DNA of 64,000 nucleotides, taken from Pseudarthrobacter sp. NS4 (GTDB lineage: Bacteria; Actinomycetota; Actinomycetes; Actinomycetales; Micrococcaceae). Where the stretch lies: assembly GCF_024758005.1 (NCBI RefSeq), contig NZ_CP103288.1:2232001-2296000 (forward strand), given 5' to 3'. Position 1 is the stretch's first letter. Every line of letters begins with the position of its first letter. This document shows, one piece after another, positions 38,959 through 48,104 of the stretch. Both the position numbers and the translations under genes were made by a program. The notes beneath the pieces are model-generated. The model did not search any database. It saw only the letters and a list, made by a program, of their open reading frames with translations, and was not told the origin of the DNA.

Positions 38959-41487
38959 CTAGGCCGGGACGATGTTCACCAGTTTAGGTGCGCGGACGAT
39001 GACCGTGCGGATGCCGCGGCCGTCCAGGGCACGCTGCACGTTCTCCGAGGCCAGCGCCAGTTCGCGCAGCCGGTCTTCGGAAACGTCCGGGGAAACGTCG
39101 AGCCTGTCCCGGACCTTGCCCTGCACCTGGACAACGGCGGTGACCGTGTCCTGCACGAGCAGGGAGGGGTCGTGCCGGGGCCAGCCGGCGTTCGCGACGG
39201 ATGCAGGGTGGCCCAGGACGTTCCACATGTCCTCTGCGGTGTAGGGCGCAAAGAGGCTGAGGATGACAGCCACGGCTTCGGCTGCTTCCCGGACTGCCGG
39301 ATCGGTGCCGCCGGCACCGGAGTCGATGGCCTTGCGGGTGGCGTTGACCAGCTCCATCAGCTTGGCCACCACAACGTTGAACTTGTTGGCGTCCAGCAGT
39401 TCCGCGGCGTCCGCGATAGTGCGGTGGGTGGCGGAGCGCAGCGTCCGGTCCCCACCGGCGGCGTCCGTGCCGGGAGCGCTGGCCACGTCCTGTGCCAGGC
39501 GCCAGGCGCGGGCAAGGAACTTGGCGGAGCCGGACGGGGAAACGTCGGCCCAGTCCACGTCGTCCTCGGGCGGGGAGGCGAAGATCATGGTCAGGCGCAC
39601 GGCGTCCACACCGTACTTGTCCAGCTGCTCGCCCAGGTCCACGCCGTTGCCCAGGGACTTGCTCATGGCCTTGCCGCCGTTGAGCACCTGGCCCTGGTTG
39701 AGGAGGGCAGTGAAGGGCTCGTTCGCTTCGATCATTCCAAGGTCGTTGATGACCTTGGTGAAGAAACGGGCATACAGCAGGTGCAGGATGGCATGCTCCA
39801 CCCCTCCTACGTACTGGCCCACGGGCATCCAGTCGTTGATCTTCTGGGGATCAAAGGGGCCCTCGGTGTAGTGGGGCGAGACGAAACGCAGGAAGTACCA
39901 GGACGAGTCCACGAAGGTGTCCATGGTGTCCGTGTCGCGCTTGGCGGGGCCGTGGCAGGTGGGGCATTCGACGTTCACCCAGGCTTCAGCTGCCGCCAGG
40001 GGCGAGGTGCCCTTCGGCGACAGGTCCTCACCGCGCAGGTCCGAGGGCAGCGTCACGGGCAACTGCTCATCCGGGACCGCCACCTCGCCGCAGGACGGGC
40101 AGTGGATGATCGGGATGGGCGTGCCCCAGAACCGCTGGCGGCTGAGCAGCCAGTCGCGCAGCCGGAAGTTCACGAACTTCTCTCCCGTGCCCTGGCGCTC
40201 CAGGATGGCGATCGCGGCCGGGATGGCTTCCGCCTTGGGCAGGCCGTTGAGCTCGCCTGAGTTGATCAGGGTGCCCTCCCCGGCTGTGGCGGTTCCGGAG
40301 ACAGCCGGATCCTCCCCGCCGGTATCGAGCACCGCCCGTACTGGCAGGTCGAAGGTACGGGCGAAGTCGAGGTCCCGCTGGTCGTGGGCGGGAACGGCCA
40401 TGATGGCGCCGGTGCCGTAGTCAGCCAGGACGTAGTCGGCGGCCCAGACGGGCAGCTTCTCATCGTTCAGCGGGTTGATTGCGTAGCGGCCGGTGAAGAC
40501 GCCGGTCTTTTCGCGTTCAGTGGACTGGCGCTCGATTTCCGTGAGCGCCTTGACCTGCTCGCGGTAATCCTCCAGGGCAGCGGCGTGTTCGTCGGTGACG
40601 AGCTCCACGGCCAGCGGTGCATCCGCGGCAACCACAAAGAACGTGGCGCCGTACAGGGTGTCGGGGCGGGTGGTGAAGACCGTGACCTCTTTGGCGGGCT
40701 TGCCGCCGTCGGCCTCAATCACGAAGTTGACGTGGGCACCTTCGGAGCGGCCGATCCAGTTTTTCTGCATCGCCAGGACGCGCTCGGGCCAGTGGCCGCG
40801 CAGCTGTTCCATGTCATCGAGCAGGCGGTCGGCGTATTCGGTGATCTTGAAGTACCACTGGTTGAGCGACTTCTTGGTGACGGTGGTGCCGCAGCGTTCG
40901 CAGGCTCCGTTGACAACCTGCTCGTTGGCCAGGACGGTCTGGTCCTTGGGGCACCAGTTGACCGGCGAGTCCTTCCGGTACGCCAGGCCGCGCTCGTAGA
41001 AGCGCTTGAAGAGCCACTGCGTCCATCGGTAGTACTCCGGGTCGGAGGTGTGCAGCCGGCGCGACCAGTCAGCCGAGATGGCGTATCGCTTGAAGGACGC
41101 AGCCTGGGTGTCGATGTTCGCGTAGGTCCACTCGCTGGGGTGGGCATTGCGCTTGATGGCGGCGTTCTCGGCAGGCAGCCCGAAGGAGTCCCAGCCAATC
41201 GGGTGGAGCACATCGTAACCCTGCTGGCGCAGGTAGCGGGCCACGACGTCGCCCATGGCGAACGCCTCAGCGTGGCCCATGTGCAGGTCACCTGACGGGT
41301 AGGGGAACATGTCCAGCACGTAGCGGCGTTCCCGCGATCCGTCGTCGACAGGGGTGAAGACCTTCAGGTCTTCCCACACCTGGGGCCATTTGGCCTCCAT
41401 GGCCGTGAAGCTGTACGTGCCCTCCTCGGGCCCATCCGCTGCCACTGTTGCTGCTGTTCCGGTCTCTGTCTCCGGCTGAACGCCCAC
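38959..41487 (-). CDS. leuS: Leucyl-tRNA synthetase
   Basis: Charges tRNA-Leu. HIGH motif is seen as DLHMGHAEA (near [10 protein letters not shown]) and KMSKS as KAMSKSLGN. The editing domain includes the [12 protein letters not shown] stretch. Start GTG 41487 (842 residues) is preferred because GAGGG lies about 6 bases upstream. The frame is also open from GTG 41577, but that codon lies in the tail of the attenuator hairpin, so it is unlikely to be used. Regulation is probably by the leucine leader peptide upstream. Confidence 0.96.
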   Translation of the reverse strand: MGVQPETETGTAATVAADGPEEGTYSFTAMEAKWPQVWEDLKVFTPVDDGSRERRYVLDMFPYPSGDLHMGHAEAFAMGDVVARYLRQQGYDVLHPIGWDSFGLPAENAAIKRNAHPSEWTYANIDTQAASFKRYAISADWSRRLHTSDPEYYRWTQWLFKRFYERGLAYRKDSPVNWCPKDQTVLANEQVVNGACERCGTTVTKKSLNQWYFKITEYADRLLDDMEQLRGHWPERVLAMQKNWIGRSEGAHVNFVIEADGGKPAKEVTVFTTRPDTLYGATFFVVAADAPLAVELVTDEHAAALEDYREQVKALTEIERQSTEREKTGVFTGRYAINPLNDEKLPVWAADYVLADYGTGAIMAVPAHDQRDLDFARTFDLPVRAVLDTGGEDPAVSGTATAGEGTLINSGELNGLPKAEAIPAAIAILERQGTGEKFVNFRLRDWLLSRQRFWGTPIPIIHCPSCGEVAVPDEQLPVTLPSDLRGEDLSPKGTSPLAAAEAWVNVECPTCHGPAKRDTDTMDTFVDSSWYFLRFVSPHYTEGPFDPQKINDWMPVGQYVGGVEHAILHLLYARFFTKVINDLGMIEANEPFTALLNQGQVLNGGKAMSKSLGNGVDLGEQLDKYGVDAVRLTMIFASPPEDDVDWADVSPSGSAKFLARAWRLAQDVASAPGTDAAGGDRTLRSATHRTIADAAELLDANKFNVVVAKLMELVNATRKAIDSGAGGTDPAVREAAEAVAVILSLFAPYTAEDMWNVLGHPASVANAGWPRHDPSLLVQDTVTAVVQVQGKVRDRLDVSPDVSEDRLRELALASENVQRALDGRGIRTVIVRAPKLVNIVPA

Positions 41488-41574
41488 TGCTGCCCTCTTC
41501 TGTTCTGTTACGGCATCTGTGCTGCCATAACGGCCTGATCCCCCTGCTGCCGGCCCGGAAATTCTCCCCGGACA

Positions 41575-41602
41575 CACAAAAGCCCCTCACCATGGAGGGG
41601 CT
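41575..41602 (-). terminator. leuS attenuator terminator hairpin
   Basis: On the minus strand AGCCCCTC pairs perfectly with GAGGGGCT around a 6-base loop, followed at once by TTTGTG. It lies between the leader ORF and leuS, about 37 bases after the leader stop. A second helix upstream (GCCGC with GCGGC, plus TGTCCG with CGGACA, 41603-41639) overlaps the leader stop and could be the alternative structure. Confidence 0.7.
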
Positions 41603-41638
41603 GCCGCTCAGCTGTCCGTTGTCTCGGACACCCGGCGG

Positions 41639-41665
41639 CTAACTAAGCAGAAGGATCGCACGCAT
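41639..41665 (-). CDS. leuS leader peptide MRAILLLS
   Basis: Eight codons from ATG 41665 to TAG, with three consecutive Leu codons (CTT, CTG, CTT). It is followed by an intrinsic-terminator-like hairpin and then leuS on the same strand. There is no ribosome site; TAAAGT ends exactly 6 bases before the ATG, the same layout as the leuA leader, suggesting leaderless translation. Confidence 0.8.
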   Translation of the reverse strand: MRAILLLS

Positions 41666-41671
41666 GGAACT

Positions 41672-41677
41672 ACTTTA
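41672..41677 (-). promoter_or_regulatory. Candidate -10 box of the leuS leader
   Basis: TAAAGT on the minus strand fits TANNNT and lies 6 bases upstream of the leader ATG. No clear -35 was found. Confidence 0.5.
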
Positions 41678-41781
41678 GCGCACCTGCGGCGGCCTGGGCC
41701 GAGCGGAAGGCCTATACCCCGCCCAAGGCTCAAAACTAGACTGTAGCCGGGCCGCGCGGCCCAGGATCCGGCAGGTGAACC

Positions 41782-42663
41782 ATGCATGACGCTGCGGAGA
41801 ACCACCCAGGCGGGGAGCCCGCCTTCCTACGTCTTGGTGAGGAAAATCGGCTCACACGGGAACAGGCAGGCGGCAAGGCCGCTGCGTTGTCGCTGCTGCG
41901 CGCGGCCGGGTTTTCCGTGCCGGCAGGATTCGTTGTAGCACGCGCAGCATTCGATTCCGGTTCAGGCCGGGACGATTGGGGGCAGCGGTTGAAGGATGCC
42001 GCCCGCGCTGCAGGCCCGGGCCCCTACGCCGTCCGTTCCTCTGCCGCAGCCGAAGACCTGCCGGGCGCTTCCTACGCCGGGATGTATGAAAGCCACCTTG
42101 GCGTGGGTGCCGCAGATCTTGCTTCTGCCGTAAACCGGTGCTTTGAGTCCGCCCGGACCGACAGGGTACGGGCCTACCACGAGTCCCGCGGGCGGTCGGA
42201 CGGGCAACGCGACGCGGGGCAACCGGAATGGGGGGCCATGGCGGTACTGGTCCAGCAGATGGTGGACGCCGCAGCGGCAGGAGTGGCCTTCACCGCCAAC
42301 CCGCTGACCGGTGACCGGGACCAGACGGTGATCTCGGCCGTGCCGGGCCTCGCGGACAACCTCGTCGCCGGCTCCGAGAGCGGAGAGGAATGGACGGTAC
42401 GGAAGGGGCGCGCCAGCTGCACCCGCGGCGGCAGCGTCCTTACGTCAGAAAGCGCGACGGCGGTGGCCGCCGTCGCGCGGAAAGTCGCCAGGCATCGGGG
42501 TGCTCCCCAGGATGTGGAATGGGCCCTGGACCGGTCCGGCCAGGTGTACATCCTGCAGGCACGGCCGATGACAGCAGTACCGGACCCTGTTGTATGGCGC
42601 CGGCCGGGGAAGGGCGTCTGGTTGCGCAACTTCCGTCTCGGAGAGTGGTTGCCCGAACCGTGA
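41782..42663 (+). CDS. PEP/pyruvate-binding (ATP-grasp) domain protein, N-terminal half of a split enzyme
   Basis: A 293-residue protein with the pyruvate phosphate dikinase ATP-binding domain. GGKAAALSLLRAAGFSVPAG is the entry motif, with YAVRSSAAAEDLPGASYAGMY the catalytic nucleotide loop and the QVYILQARPMTA end of the domain. Family members use this domain with a swivelling histidine domain, as in PEP synthase or rifampicin phosphotransferase. Here the frame stops in GEWLPEP, and the natural continuation (VTPLFMDW) is in the next frame. See the following entry. Confidence 0.85.
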   Translation: MHDAAENHPGGEPAFLRLGEENRLTREQAGGKAAALSLLRAAGFSVPAGFVVARAAFDSGSGRDDWGQRLKDAARAAGPGPYAVRSSAAAEDLPGASYAGMYESHLGVGAADLASAVNRCFESARTDRVRAYHESRGRSDGQRDAGQPEWGAMAVLVQQMVDAAAAGVAFTANPLTGDRDQTVISAVPGLADNLVAGSESGEEWTVRKGRASCTRGGSVLTSESATAVAAVARKVARHRGAPQDVEWALDRSGQVYILQARPMTAVPDPVVWRRPGKGVWLRNFRLGEWLPEP

Positions 42664-44078
42664 CGCCGCTGTTCATGGACTGGATAGTACCGGGCATCGA
42701 CGCCGGCTATAACCGGGCGGTGGCCCGTTCCGCCGGCGTCAGCATCCCGATGGGACATGCGGCAGTCAACGGCTGGTACTACGTGGCCCCACCGACCCCA
42801 CAGGCACTCCCCCGCCTTTTGTTTGGCGGCACGTTGCGCTCGCTGCCCTACATCTTCAACTCGGTGGTCCGGCCCATGATGGACCCCGCCGGGGCCGACC
42901 GGGCAGTTCTTCGAAGCCTGGAGGACGAATGGCGGAGCAGTTGCCTTCCCGCCTACCGGAGCCTGTCAAACGCACCGGACGGCGACGACGAGCCGGCCAC
43001 CCTGCCGGAACTCGCCGCCCTGGTTGAACAGGTAGCCCGGGCAGCGGGTGAATACCTCTGGTACTTCTCCGCCGCGGGTGGTGCCGCCTGGAAAATGGAG
43101 ATGGCCCTGGCCCGCTTCTGGCGCCGGCACCTGGCTGCGGCATCGGTACAGCGCCCCATGGGGGCCTCCGGCGCCGAGGGCTACCAGGTTCTGCTGGGTG
43201 GCCTGCTGACGTTGCCGCCGGGCTTCACGCCGCACGCGGTGTACAGCCTGGACTGGTACCACCGGACGGCCGGCAAGGAGGCCCTGCCAGCGGTCCCGAC
43301 CGCCCAGGATGTCCCCGGACGGCGGGTTGCCGCCACCGCGGGTGAACGGCGCTGCGCGGCAGAGGCTGCATCGCGGAGCGTCCTGCGGGGCTCCCGTCAC
43401 CTGCGCCGTTTCGACACCCTCCTGGCCGTCGCACAGCATTATGCGCTGCTGCGCGAGGAGCAGGCCCGCGACTTCACCCTGGGCTGGCCCCTGTTGCGAC
43501 GCTGTGCCGCACGGATGGGAAGCATACTGCAGCAGGCAGGGGTCATCGGCAGCCCTGACGACATCTATTTCCTGACCCGGCAGGATTGGCGTACCGATGC
43601 GCCGCCCCAACATGCTGCCGTAGCCCGGCGGCGCGAGGACTGGCTGCGGCAACGGAAACTCGACGCGCCGCTCATGCTGGGAACTCTTCCCTTCATCGGC
43701 AACACCTTCGACCGGATCGCCAACAGCGCCCGGAGCAGCCGCACACTTCCCGGCGGTGCCCTGAAGGGCCACCCGGCAAGCCCTGGGCGTGCCCGGGGCC
43801 GGGTTCGCATAGTGGATGGTCCGGCGGGGTTTTCCAGCTTCCGGCCAGGCGAAGTGCTGGTGGCAAGGGCAACGGCTCCGGCATGGACCCCGCTCTTCAC
43901 AGACGCGGCGGCCGTCGTCACGGACACGGGCAACCTGGCCGCCCATGCCTCCCTCGTAGCCCGCGAGTACGGAATCCCGGCAGTAGTGGGCACCGGCAAC
44001 GCCACCCGGCTCCTGAGAACAGGACAATTGGTCACAGTGGACGGCAGCAGAGGAATAGTAGAAATGCACGAGGGCTAA
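42660..44078 (+). CDS. PEP-utilising enzyme, central and C-terminal part (split from the preceding ORF)
   Basis: A 472-residue frame from GTG 42660, whose GTGA overlaps the stop of the ATP-grasp ORF. The central helical part is followed by the swivelling phospho-histidine domain near the end: VVTDTGNLAAHASLVARE (His429) and YGIPAVVGTG. The frame is also open upstream from 42390, without homology. Read with the preceding ORF it gives a protein of about 765 residues like rifampicin-phosphotransferase-type enzymes. No good ribosome site precedes the GTG (GGAGAG is 14 bases away). A lost base at about 42659 is the simplest reading; genuine coupled subunits remain possible. Confidence 0.75.
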   Translation: MTPLFMDWIVPGIDAGYNRAVARSAGVSIPMGHAAVNGWYYVAPPTPQALPRLLFGGTLRSLPYIFNSVVRPMMDPAGADRAVLRSLEDEWRSSCLPAYRSLSNAPDGDDEPATLPELAALVEQVARAAGEYLWYFSAAGGAAWKMEMALARFWRRHLAAASVQRPMGASGAEGYQVLLGGLLTLPPGFTPHAVYSLDWYHRTAGKEALPAVPTAQDVPGRRVAATAGERRCAAEAASRSVLRGSRHLRRFDTLLAVAQHYALLREEQARDFTLGWPLLRRCAARMGSILQQAGVIGSPDDIYFLTRQDWRTDAPPQHAAVARRREDWLRQRKLDAPLMLGTLPFIGNTFDRIANSARSSRTLPGGALKGHPASPGRARGRVRIVDGPAGFSSFRPGEVLVARATAPAWTPLFTDAAAVVTDTGNLAAHASLVAREYGIPAVVGTGNATRLLRTGQLVTVDGSRGIVEMHEG

Positions 44079-44102
44079 GCAGGCCACTTTTTGCGGAAAG
44101 GG

Positions 44103-45617
44103 CTACCTCACATCCTCGTCCACCCAATCCATGGACTTGGTGACTGCCTTCCGCCAGAGCCGCAGCTGGCGGTCCTGTTCGGCTTGGTCCATCTGCGGCT
44201 CCCAGCGCTTGTCCTCGGACCAGTTTGCCGAGAGTTCGCCGAGGTCCTTCCAGAACTCGACCGCGAGGCCCGCGGCATAGGCTGCACCAAGGGCGGTGGT
44301 TTCCACCACCTTGGGACGGATGACCGGGACACCCAGGATGTCCGCCTGGAACTGCATCAGCGCGTCGTTGGCCACCATGCCGCCGTCGACCTTCAGTTCG
44401 GTGAGCGGCACGCCGGAGTCTGCGTTGACGGCGTCAAGCACCTCGCGGGTCTGGAACGCCGTGGCTTCCAGGGCGGCCCGGGCGATGTGATTCCTGTTCA
44501 CGAAACGGGTCAGGCCCACGATGGCGCCGCGGGCATCGGAACGCCAGTACGGGGCGAACAGGCCTGAGAACGCCGGGACGATGTACACGCCTCCGTTGTC
44601 CTTCACCGAAGCCGCCAGGGTTTCCACCTCGGGAGCGCTGCTGATCATTCCCAGGTTGTCGCGCAGCCATTGGATGAGCGAGCCCGTGACTGCGATGGAG
44701 CCTTCCAGGGCGTAGCGCGGTGCGGCACCGCCCAGCTTGTAGCCGACGGTGGTGAGAAGTCCGTTCTTGGAGTGGACAATCTCTTCGCCGGTGTTGAAGA
44801 TCAGGAAGCAGCCGGTGCCGTAGGTGTTCTTGGCTTCGCCGGTCTGGAAGGCTGCCTGGCCGAAAGTGGCCGCCTGCTGGTCGCCCAGGATGCCGGCCAC
44901 TGGAGTCTTCCGGAGCAATTGCGAGGTGTGGACTGTGCCGTAGACCTCGGAGGAGGACCTGATCTCCGGCATCATGCTCCGGGGCACACCGAAGATGCCC
45001 AGGATCTCGTCGTCCCACTGCAGGGTTTCCAGGTCCATGAACAGTGTGCGGGAGGCGTTGGTGACATCCGTGACATGGACACCGCCGTCCACGCCGCCGG
45101 TCAGGTTCCACAGCACCCAGGCATCGGTGTTGCCGAAGACCAGGTCCCCGGCTTCGGCCCTCTCCCGGGCGCCCTCCACGTTGTCCAGGATCCATTTGAT
45201 CTTGGTGCCGGAGAAGTACGTTGCCAGTGGCAGGCCCACCTTCTGCTTGAAGCGGTCCGCCCCGCCGTCCTTCGAGAGTTCATCCACAATGTCCTGCGTG
45301 CGCGTGTCCTGCCACACGATGGCGTTGTACACGGCTTCACCGGTCGTTTTGTCCCACACCACGGCGGTTTCGCGCTGATTGGTGATTCCGACGGCGGCAA
45401 TGTCGTGCCGTGTCAGGTTCGCCTTTGAGAGGGCGGAGGCGATGACCTCGCGGGTGTTGTTCCAGATCTCGGCCGCGTTGTGTTCCACCCATCCCGCCTT
45501 GGGAAAGATCTGCTCGTGTTCCATTTGGCCTGAGGAGACAATGGCGCCGCTGTGGTCGAAGACGATGGCGCGGGTGCTGGTGGTGCCCTGGTCGATGGCG
45601 ATTACATACTGGCTCAT
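44103..45617 (-). CDS. glpK: Glycerol kinase
   Basis: Phosphorylates glycerol to glycerol-3-phosphate. The 504-residue FGGY kinase has the ATP loop [13 protein letters not shown], the substrate-binding WNN near residue 50 (EIWNNTREV), and the [15 protein letters not shown] signature in the C-terminal domain. AAGGA lies 8 bases before ATG. A minus-strand TACTAT (45648-45653) is a good -10. glpF is missing from the usual neighbourhood, and the upstream glpD is truncated. Confidence 0.97.
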   Translation of the reverse strand: MSQYVIAIDQGTTSTRAIVFDHSGAIVSSGQMEHEQIFPKAGWVEHNAAEIWNNTREVIASALSKANLTRHDIAAVGITNQRETAVVWDKTTGEAVYNAIVWQDTRTQDIVDELSKDGGADRFKQKVGLPLATYFSGTKIKWILDNVEGARERAEAGDLVFGNTDAWVLWNLTGGVDGGVHVTDVTNASRTLFMDLETLQWDDEILGIFGVPRSMMPEIRSSSEVYGTVHTSQLLRKTPVAGILGDQQAATFGQAAFQTGEAKNTYGTGCFLIFNTGEEIVHSKNGLLTTVGYKLGGAAPRYALEGSIAVTGSLIQWLRDNLGMISSAPEVETLAASVKDNGGVYIVPAFSGLFAPYWRSDARGAIVGLTRFVNRNHIARAALEATAFQTREVLDAVNADSGVPLTELKVDGGMVANDALMQFQADILGVPVIRPKVVETTALGAAYAAGLAVEFWKDLGELSANWSEDKRWEPQMDQAEQDRQLRLWRKAVTKSMDWVDEDVR

Positions 45618-45647
45618 GATGACGTCCTTGTCTGGTTATCGCTTCTC

Positions 45648-45653
45648 ATAGTA
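45648..45653 (-). promoter_or_regulatory. Candidate glpK -10 box
   Basis: TACTAT on the minus strand, 30 bases upstream of the glpK ATG. A hairpin just upstream (45660-45702) separates it from the glpD remnant. Confidence 0.4.
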
Positions 45654-45659
45654 AGTACA

Positions 45660-45702
45660 GCAGCCCGACGGCCGGCGGCAGGGTTGCCGGTAGCCGGGCT
45701 GC
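45660..45702 (-). terminator. Hairpin between glpD remnant and glpK
   Basis: GCAGCCCG (45660-45667) pairs with CGGGCTGC (45695-45702), with further inner CGGC/GCCG pairing. It could be the terminator of glpD or part of the glpK leader. Confidence 0.55.
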
Positions 45703-45838
45703 CAGTAAATACCTAGTCCCGCAATTGGCTCGAGTTTCGGGCCCTATTGTCCTTCGCACGGGCGTAAGCGCTGCGTCAAAACCCGGAGAGCGTGCGTCAG
45801 GCCGGGTCGTTTTCGCCGTTCCTGACCTGACGAACCAA

Positions 45839-46898
45839 CTAAGCCACCAGGCTATGGGTTTCTACCCGGTGGAAGCGCCTGAGCACGTCCTGGGCGTGCG
45901 CGATTTCCGCTGCCCGGGCTGCGGCGTCCCAATGCAGCGGAGCGGCGAGGACTTCCGCCGCTTCGTTGAGCAGCTCGCCGGTGACGAGCCCCCGGAACGC
46001 CAGGGATGTGCGGCGGATGAGGACGTCCACCAGGTGCCCCACCTGCTCGTGCGCAGCCATGAACTCCAGTTCACGCACGCTCAGTTCGCGGGTGGAGCGC
46101 AGCAGCCGGTCCGGTCCGGCGTCGAGATACTCCATGACGGACTCCGCCCGGGTGCCGTAGCGGGTCAGGAGCCCGGCCGTGCGGTCTGCATCCCGGCCGG
46201 CGGCCATATGCGATTTGATCCACTTCTGCACACCTGCCTCGTCGGCCGGGAAGCCGGCGCCGCCGCCGATGGGAAGCTGTGCCGTGGAAACCTTGCGCTC
46301 CATACCCAGTTCAGCCAGCACATCGTTGGTCATGTGCTCGGCCAAGGCGCGGAATGTGGTCCATTTGCCGCCCACGAGGCTCAGTACGACGGCGGCTGTT
46401 CCGTCTTGTCCGTGGCTGCACCGTTCGATGCGGTAGTCCCGGGAGACAAAGCCCGGCTGGGTCGCGTCGTGCCGGGGCAGGGGCCGCACACCGGAAAAGG
46501 TGTAGACGATCTGGTCATGGGTAACCGGGATGGTGGGAAATACGTGGCCGATCAGGTCGAAGAAGTAGGCGATTTCCTCGTCGGTGCAGACGGCGTCCTC
46601 GGCCATACTGGCATCCACGTCGGTGGTGCCCACCAGGACCCGGTACCCCAGCGGGTAGATGAGGACGATCCGGCCGTCGGTATGCTCGAAGAAGATCTCC
46701 CGCCCCCGGCAGGCCTCCAAAAGTACCGGGTTGTCCAGCACGATGTGAGAGCCCTTGGTCCCGCCCATGAAAGATGACGCGGTTCCCATGGCTTCGTTGG
46801 TGAGGTCCACCCAGGCGCCGGTGGTGTTCACGATGACGTCCGCGGTGAAGTCGAATTCCTCCCCTGTCAGTTCATCACGGAGGCGGACAGTACCGCCC
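45839..46898 (-). pseudogene. glpD: Truncated glycerol-3-phosphate dehydrogenase, N-terminal half missing
   Basis: The C-terminal part is an excellent GlpD: DFTADVIVNTTGAWVDLTNE, GGTKGSHIVLDNP, GRIVLIYPLGYRVLVGTTDVD, TFSGVRPLPRHD, SLVGGKWTTFRALAEHM and the helical C-terminal domain ending HSLVA. The FAD-binding GxGxxG start and about 200-270 N-terminal residues are absent. The open frame continues upstream to 47206, but those 100 codons have no GlpD resemblance and lie antisense to a SorC-type regulator fragment. Without the FAD-binding region the product cannot be a working dehydrogenase, so glycerol-3-phosphate oxidation must come from another gene. Confidence 0.85.
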
Positions 46899-46915
46899 CT
46901 GCCGGTGCCCGGATT

Positions 46916-47213
46916 GGGCCGGGCGGGGCCGACCTGAACATTTTGGCCATGTCCGATGTCGTGGGCGACGTTGCCACAGTCTTTTTCCGCGACGACGGGT
47001 CCTCGGACGGTATCGTCCTCAACGAACGGTCTACCGGTCCGCCCTTTCCCAGTTGCGGCAGGTGCGGCGGAGGATTTGCGTAGTTTCCGCGTCTCCAAGA
47101 TCAACGGCCTGCGGGGCGCCCTGGCGGCAAACCGGGCCACCGACCTGGTCCTGAATGAGGCCACCGCGCCGCGGATGGTGGATTTCGAAGGCCTCGCCAC
47201 ACTCAATGGGTAG
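46916..47213 (+). pseudogene. 3' remnant of a SorC/DeoR-type sugar-binding transcriptional regulator
   Basis: On the + strand, three reading frames in turn give GADLNILAMSDVVGDVATVF, then QLRQVRRRICVVSAS, then SKINGLRGALAANRATDLVL and NEATAPRMVDFEG. Together they match the C-terminal sugar-binding domain of SorC-family regulators as remembered. At least two frameshifts (near 47045 and 47090) and loss of the N-terminal helix-turn-helix make it non-functional. Its truncated 5' end abuts the truncated 5' end of glpD on the other strand. Confidence 0.65.
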
Positions 47214-47223
47214 AGTCGAGGCT

Positions 47224-48093
47224 ATGAGAACCCCACCCCGGCTCAGCCTGAACAACGGTGTGCTGATCCACCAGCTTGGCTTCGGGCTGTACAAGGTTCC
47301 GCCGGCGGACGCGGCGGGGCTCGTCGCCGTCGCCCTTGCTGCCGGCTACCGGCATTTCGACACCGCAGCCATGTATGGCAACGAACTTGGCGTGGCACGC
47401 GGTATCAGCCCGGAGCTCAGTGCCCGGCCGGGCAGTGGCGGATCGGGTGAACTTTTCCCGGCGCTGTCCCGGGACGACGTGTTCATCACCACCAAGGTGT
47501 GGAACGACCACCACGGCTACGATGCGACGCTGCGGGCATTCGACAACTCCATGGTTAACCTGGGGTTGGACTACATAGACATGTACCTCATCCACTGGCC
47601 CTGCCCCCGCCGGGGCCTCTTTCCGGAGACGTACCGGGCACTCGAGACGCTCTACCGGGAAGGGAAGGTGCGCGCCATCGGCGTCAGCAACTTCCAGCCC
47701 GCCCACCTTGACCGGTTGCTGCAGACGGCCGAGGTGGTGCCCGCCGTCAACCAGATCGAGCTGCACCCATGGCTGCAGCAGGAGGAACTGCGCAGCAAGC
47801 ACCGCGAACTGGGCATCATGACCCAAGCGTGGAGTCCCCTGGGCCGCGGCCAGGTCCTGGCCGATCCTGTTGTCCAGGCATGCGCCGCCGAACACCACAG
47901 GACCCCCGCCCAGGTCATCCTCCGCTGGCACATGCAACTGGGACACATCGCCATCCCCAAAGCCAGCTCGGAGGCGCGGATCCGCGAGAACCTGAATGTG
48001 TTCAACTTCGAACTTTCCGATCGGGATATGGCAGCACTCGCAGGACTGGAGCGCGGACAACGCATCGGCTCCCATCCGGACAACGTCAACTAG
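47224..48093 (+). CDS. Aldo/keto reductase
   Basis: A 289-residue NADPH-dependent reductase of the AKR superfamily. Catalytic tetrad positions are Asp46 and Tyr51 (YRHFDTAAMYGNE), Lys91 (VFITTKVW) and His124 (LIHWPCP). The C-terminal cofactor region has IPKASSEARIRENLNVF. ATG 47224 is chosen over the open frame upstream because the family begins near NNGVLIHQLGFG. It follows the regulator remnant directly. Substrate unknown; related AKR5 enzymes act on small keto or diketo-acid compounds. Confidence 0.92.
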   Translation: MRTPPRLSLNNGVLIHQLGFGLYKVPPADAAGLVAVALAAGYRHFDTAAMYGNELGVARGISPELSARPGSGGSGELFPALSRDDVFITTKVWNDHHGYDATLRAFDNSMVNLGLDYIDMYLIHWPCPRRGLFPETYRALETLYREGKVRAIGVSNFQPAHLDRLLQTAEVVPAVNQIELHPWLQQEELRSKHRELGIMTQAWSPLGRGQVLADPVVQACAAEHHRTPAQVILRWHMQLGHIAIPKASSEARIRENLNVFNFELSDRDMAALAGLERGQRIGSHPDNVN

Positions 48094-48104
48094 GACCACG
48101 GCCC

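Noticed and set aside
41488..41577. N-terminal extension of leuS to GTG 41577
   Set aside because: The codon falls in the U-rich tail of a terminator-like hairpin and has no ribosome site; GTG 41487 has GAGGG upstream.
41782..44078. Mobile element or genomic island in the accessory patch
   Set aside because: No transposase, integrase, terminal repeats or tRNA were seen, and base composition looks like the flanks.
46899..47206. 100-codon N-terminal part of the glpD open frame
   Set aside because: No resemblance to GlpD; it is antisense to frames matching a SorC-type regulator, so it is chance open frame across the scar.
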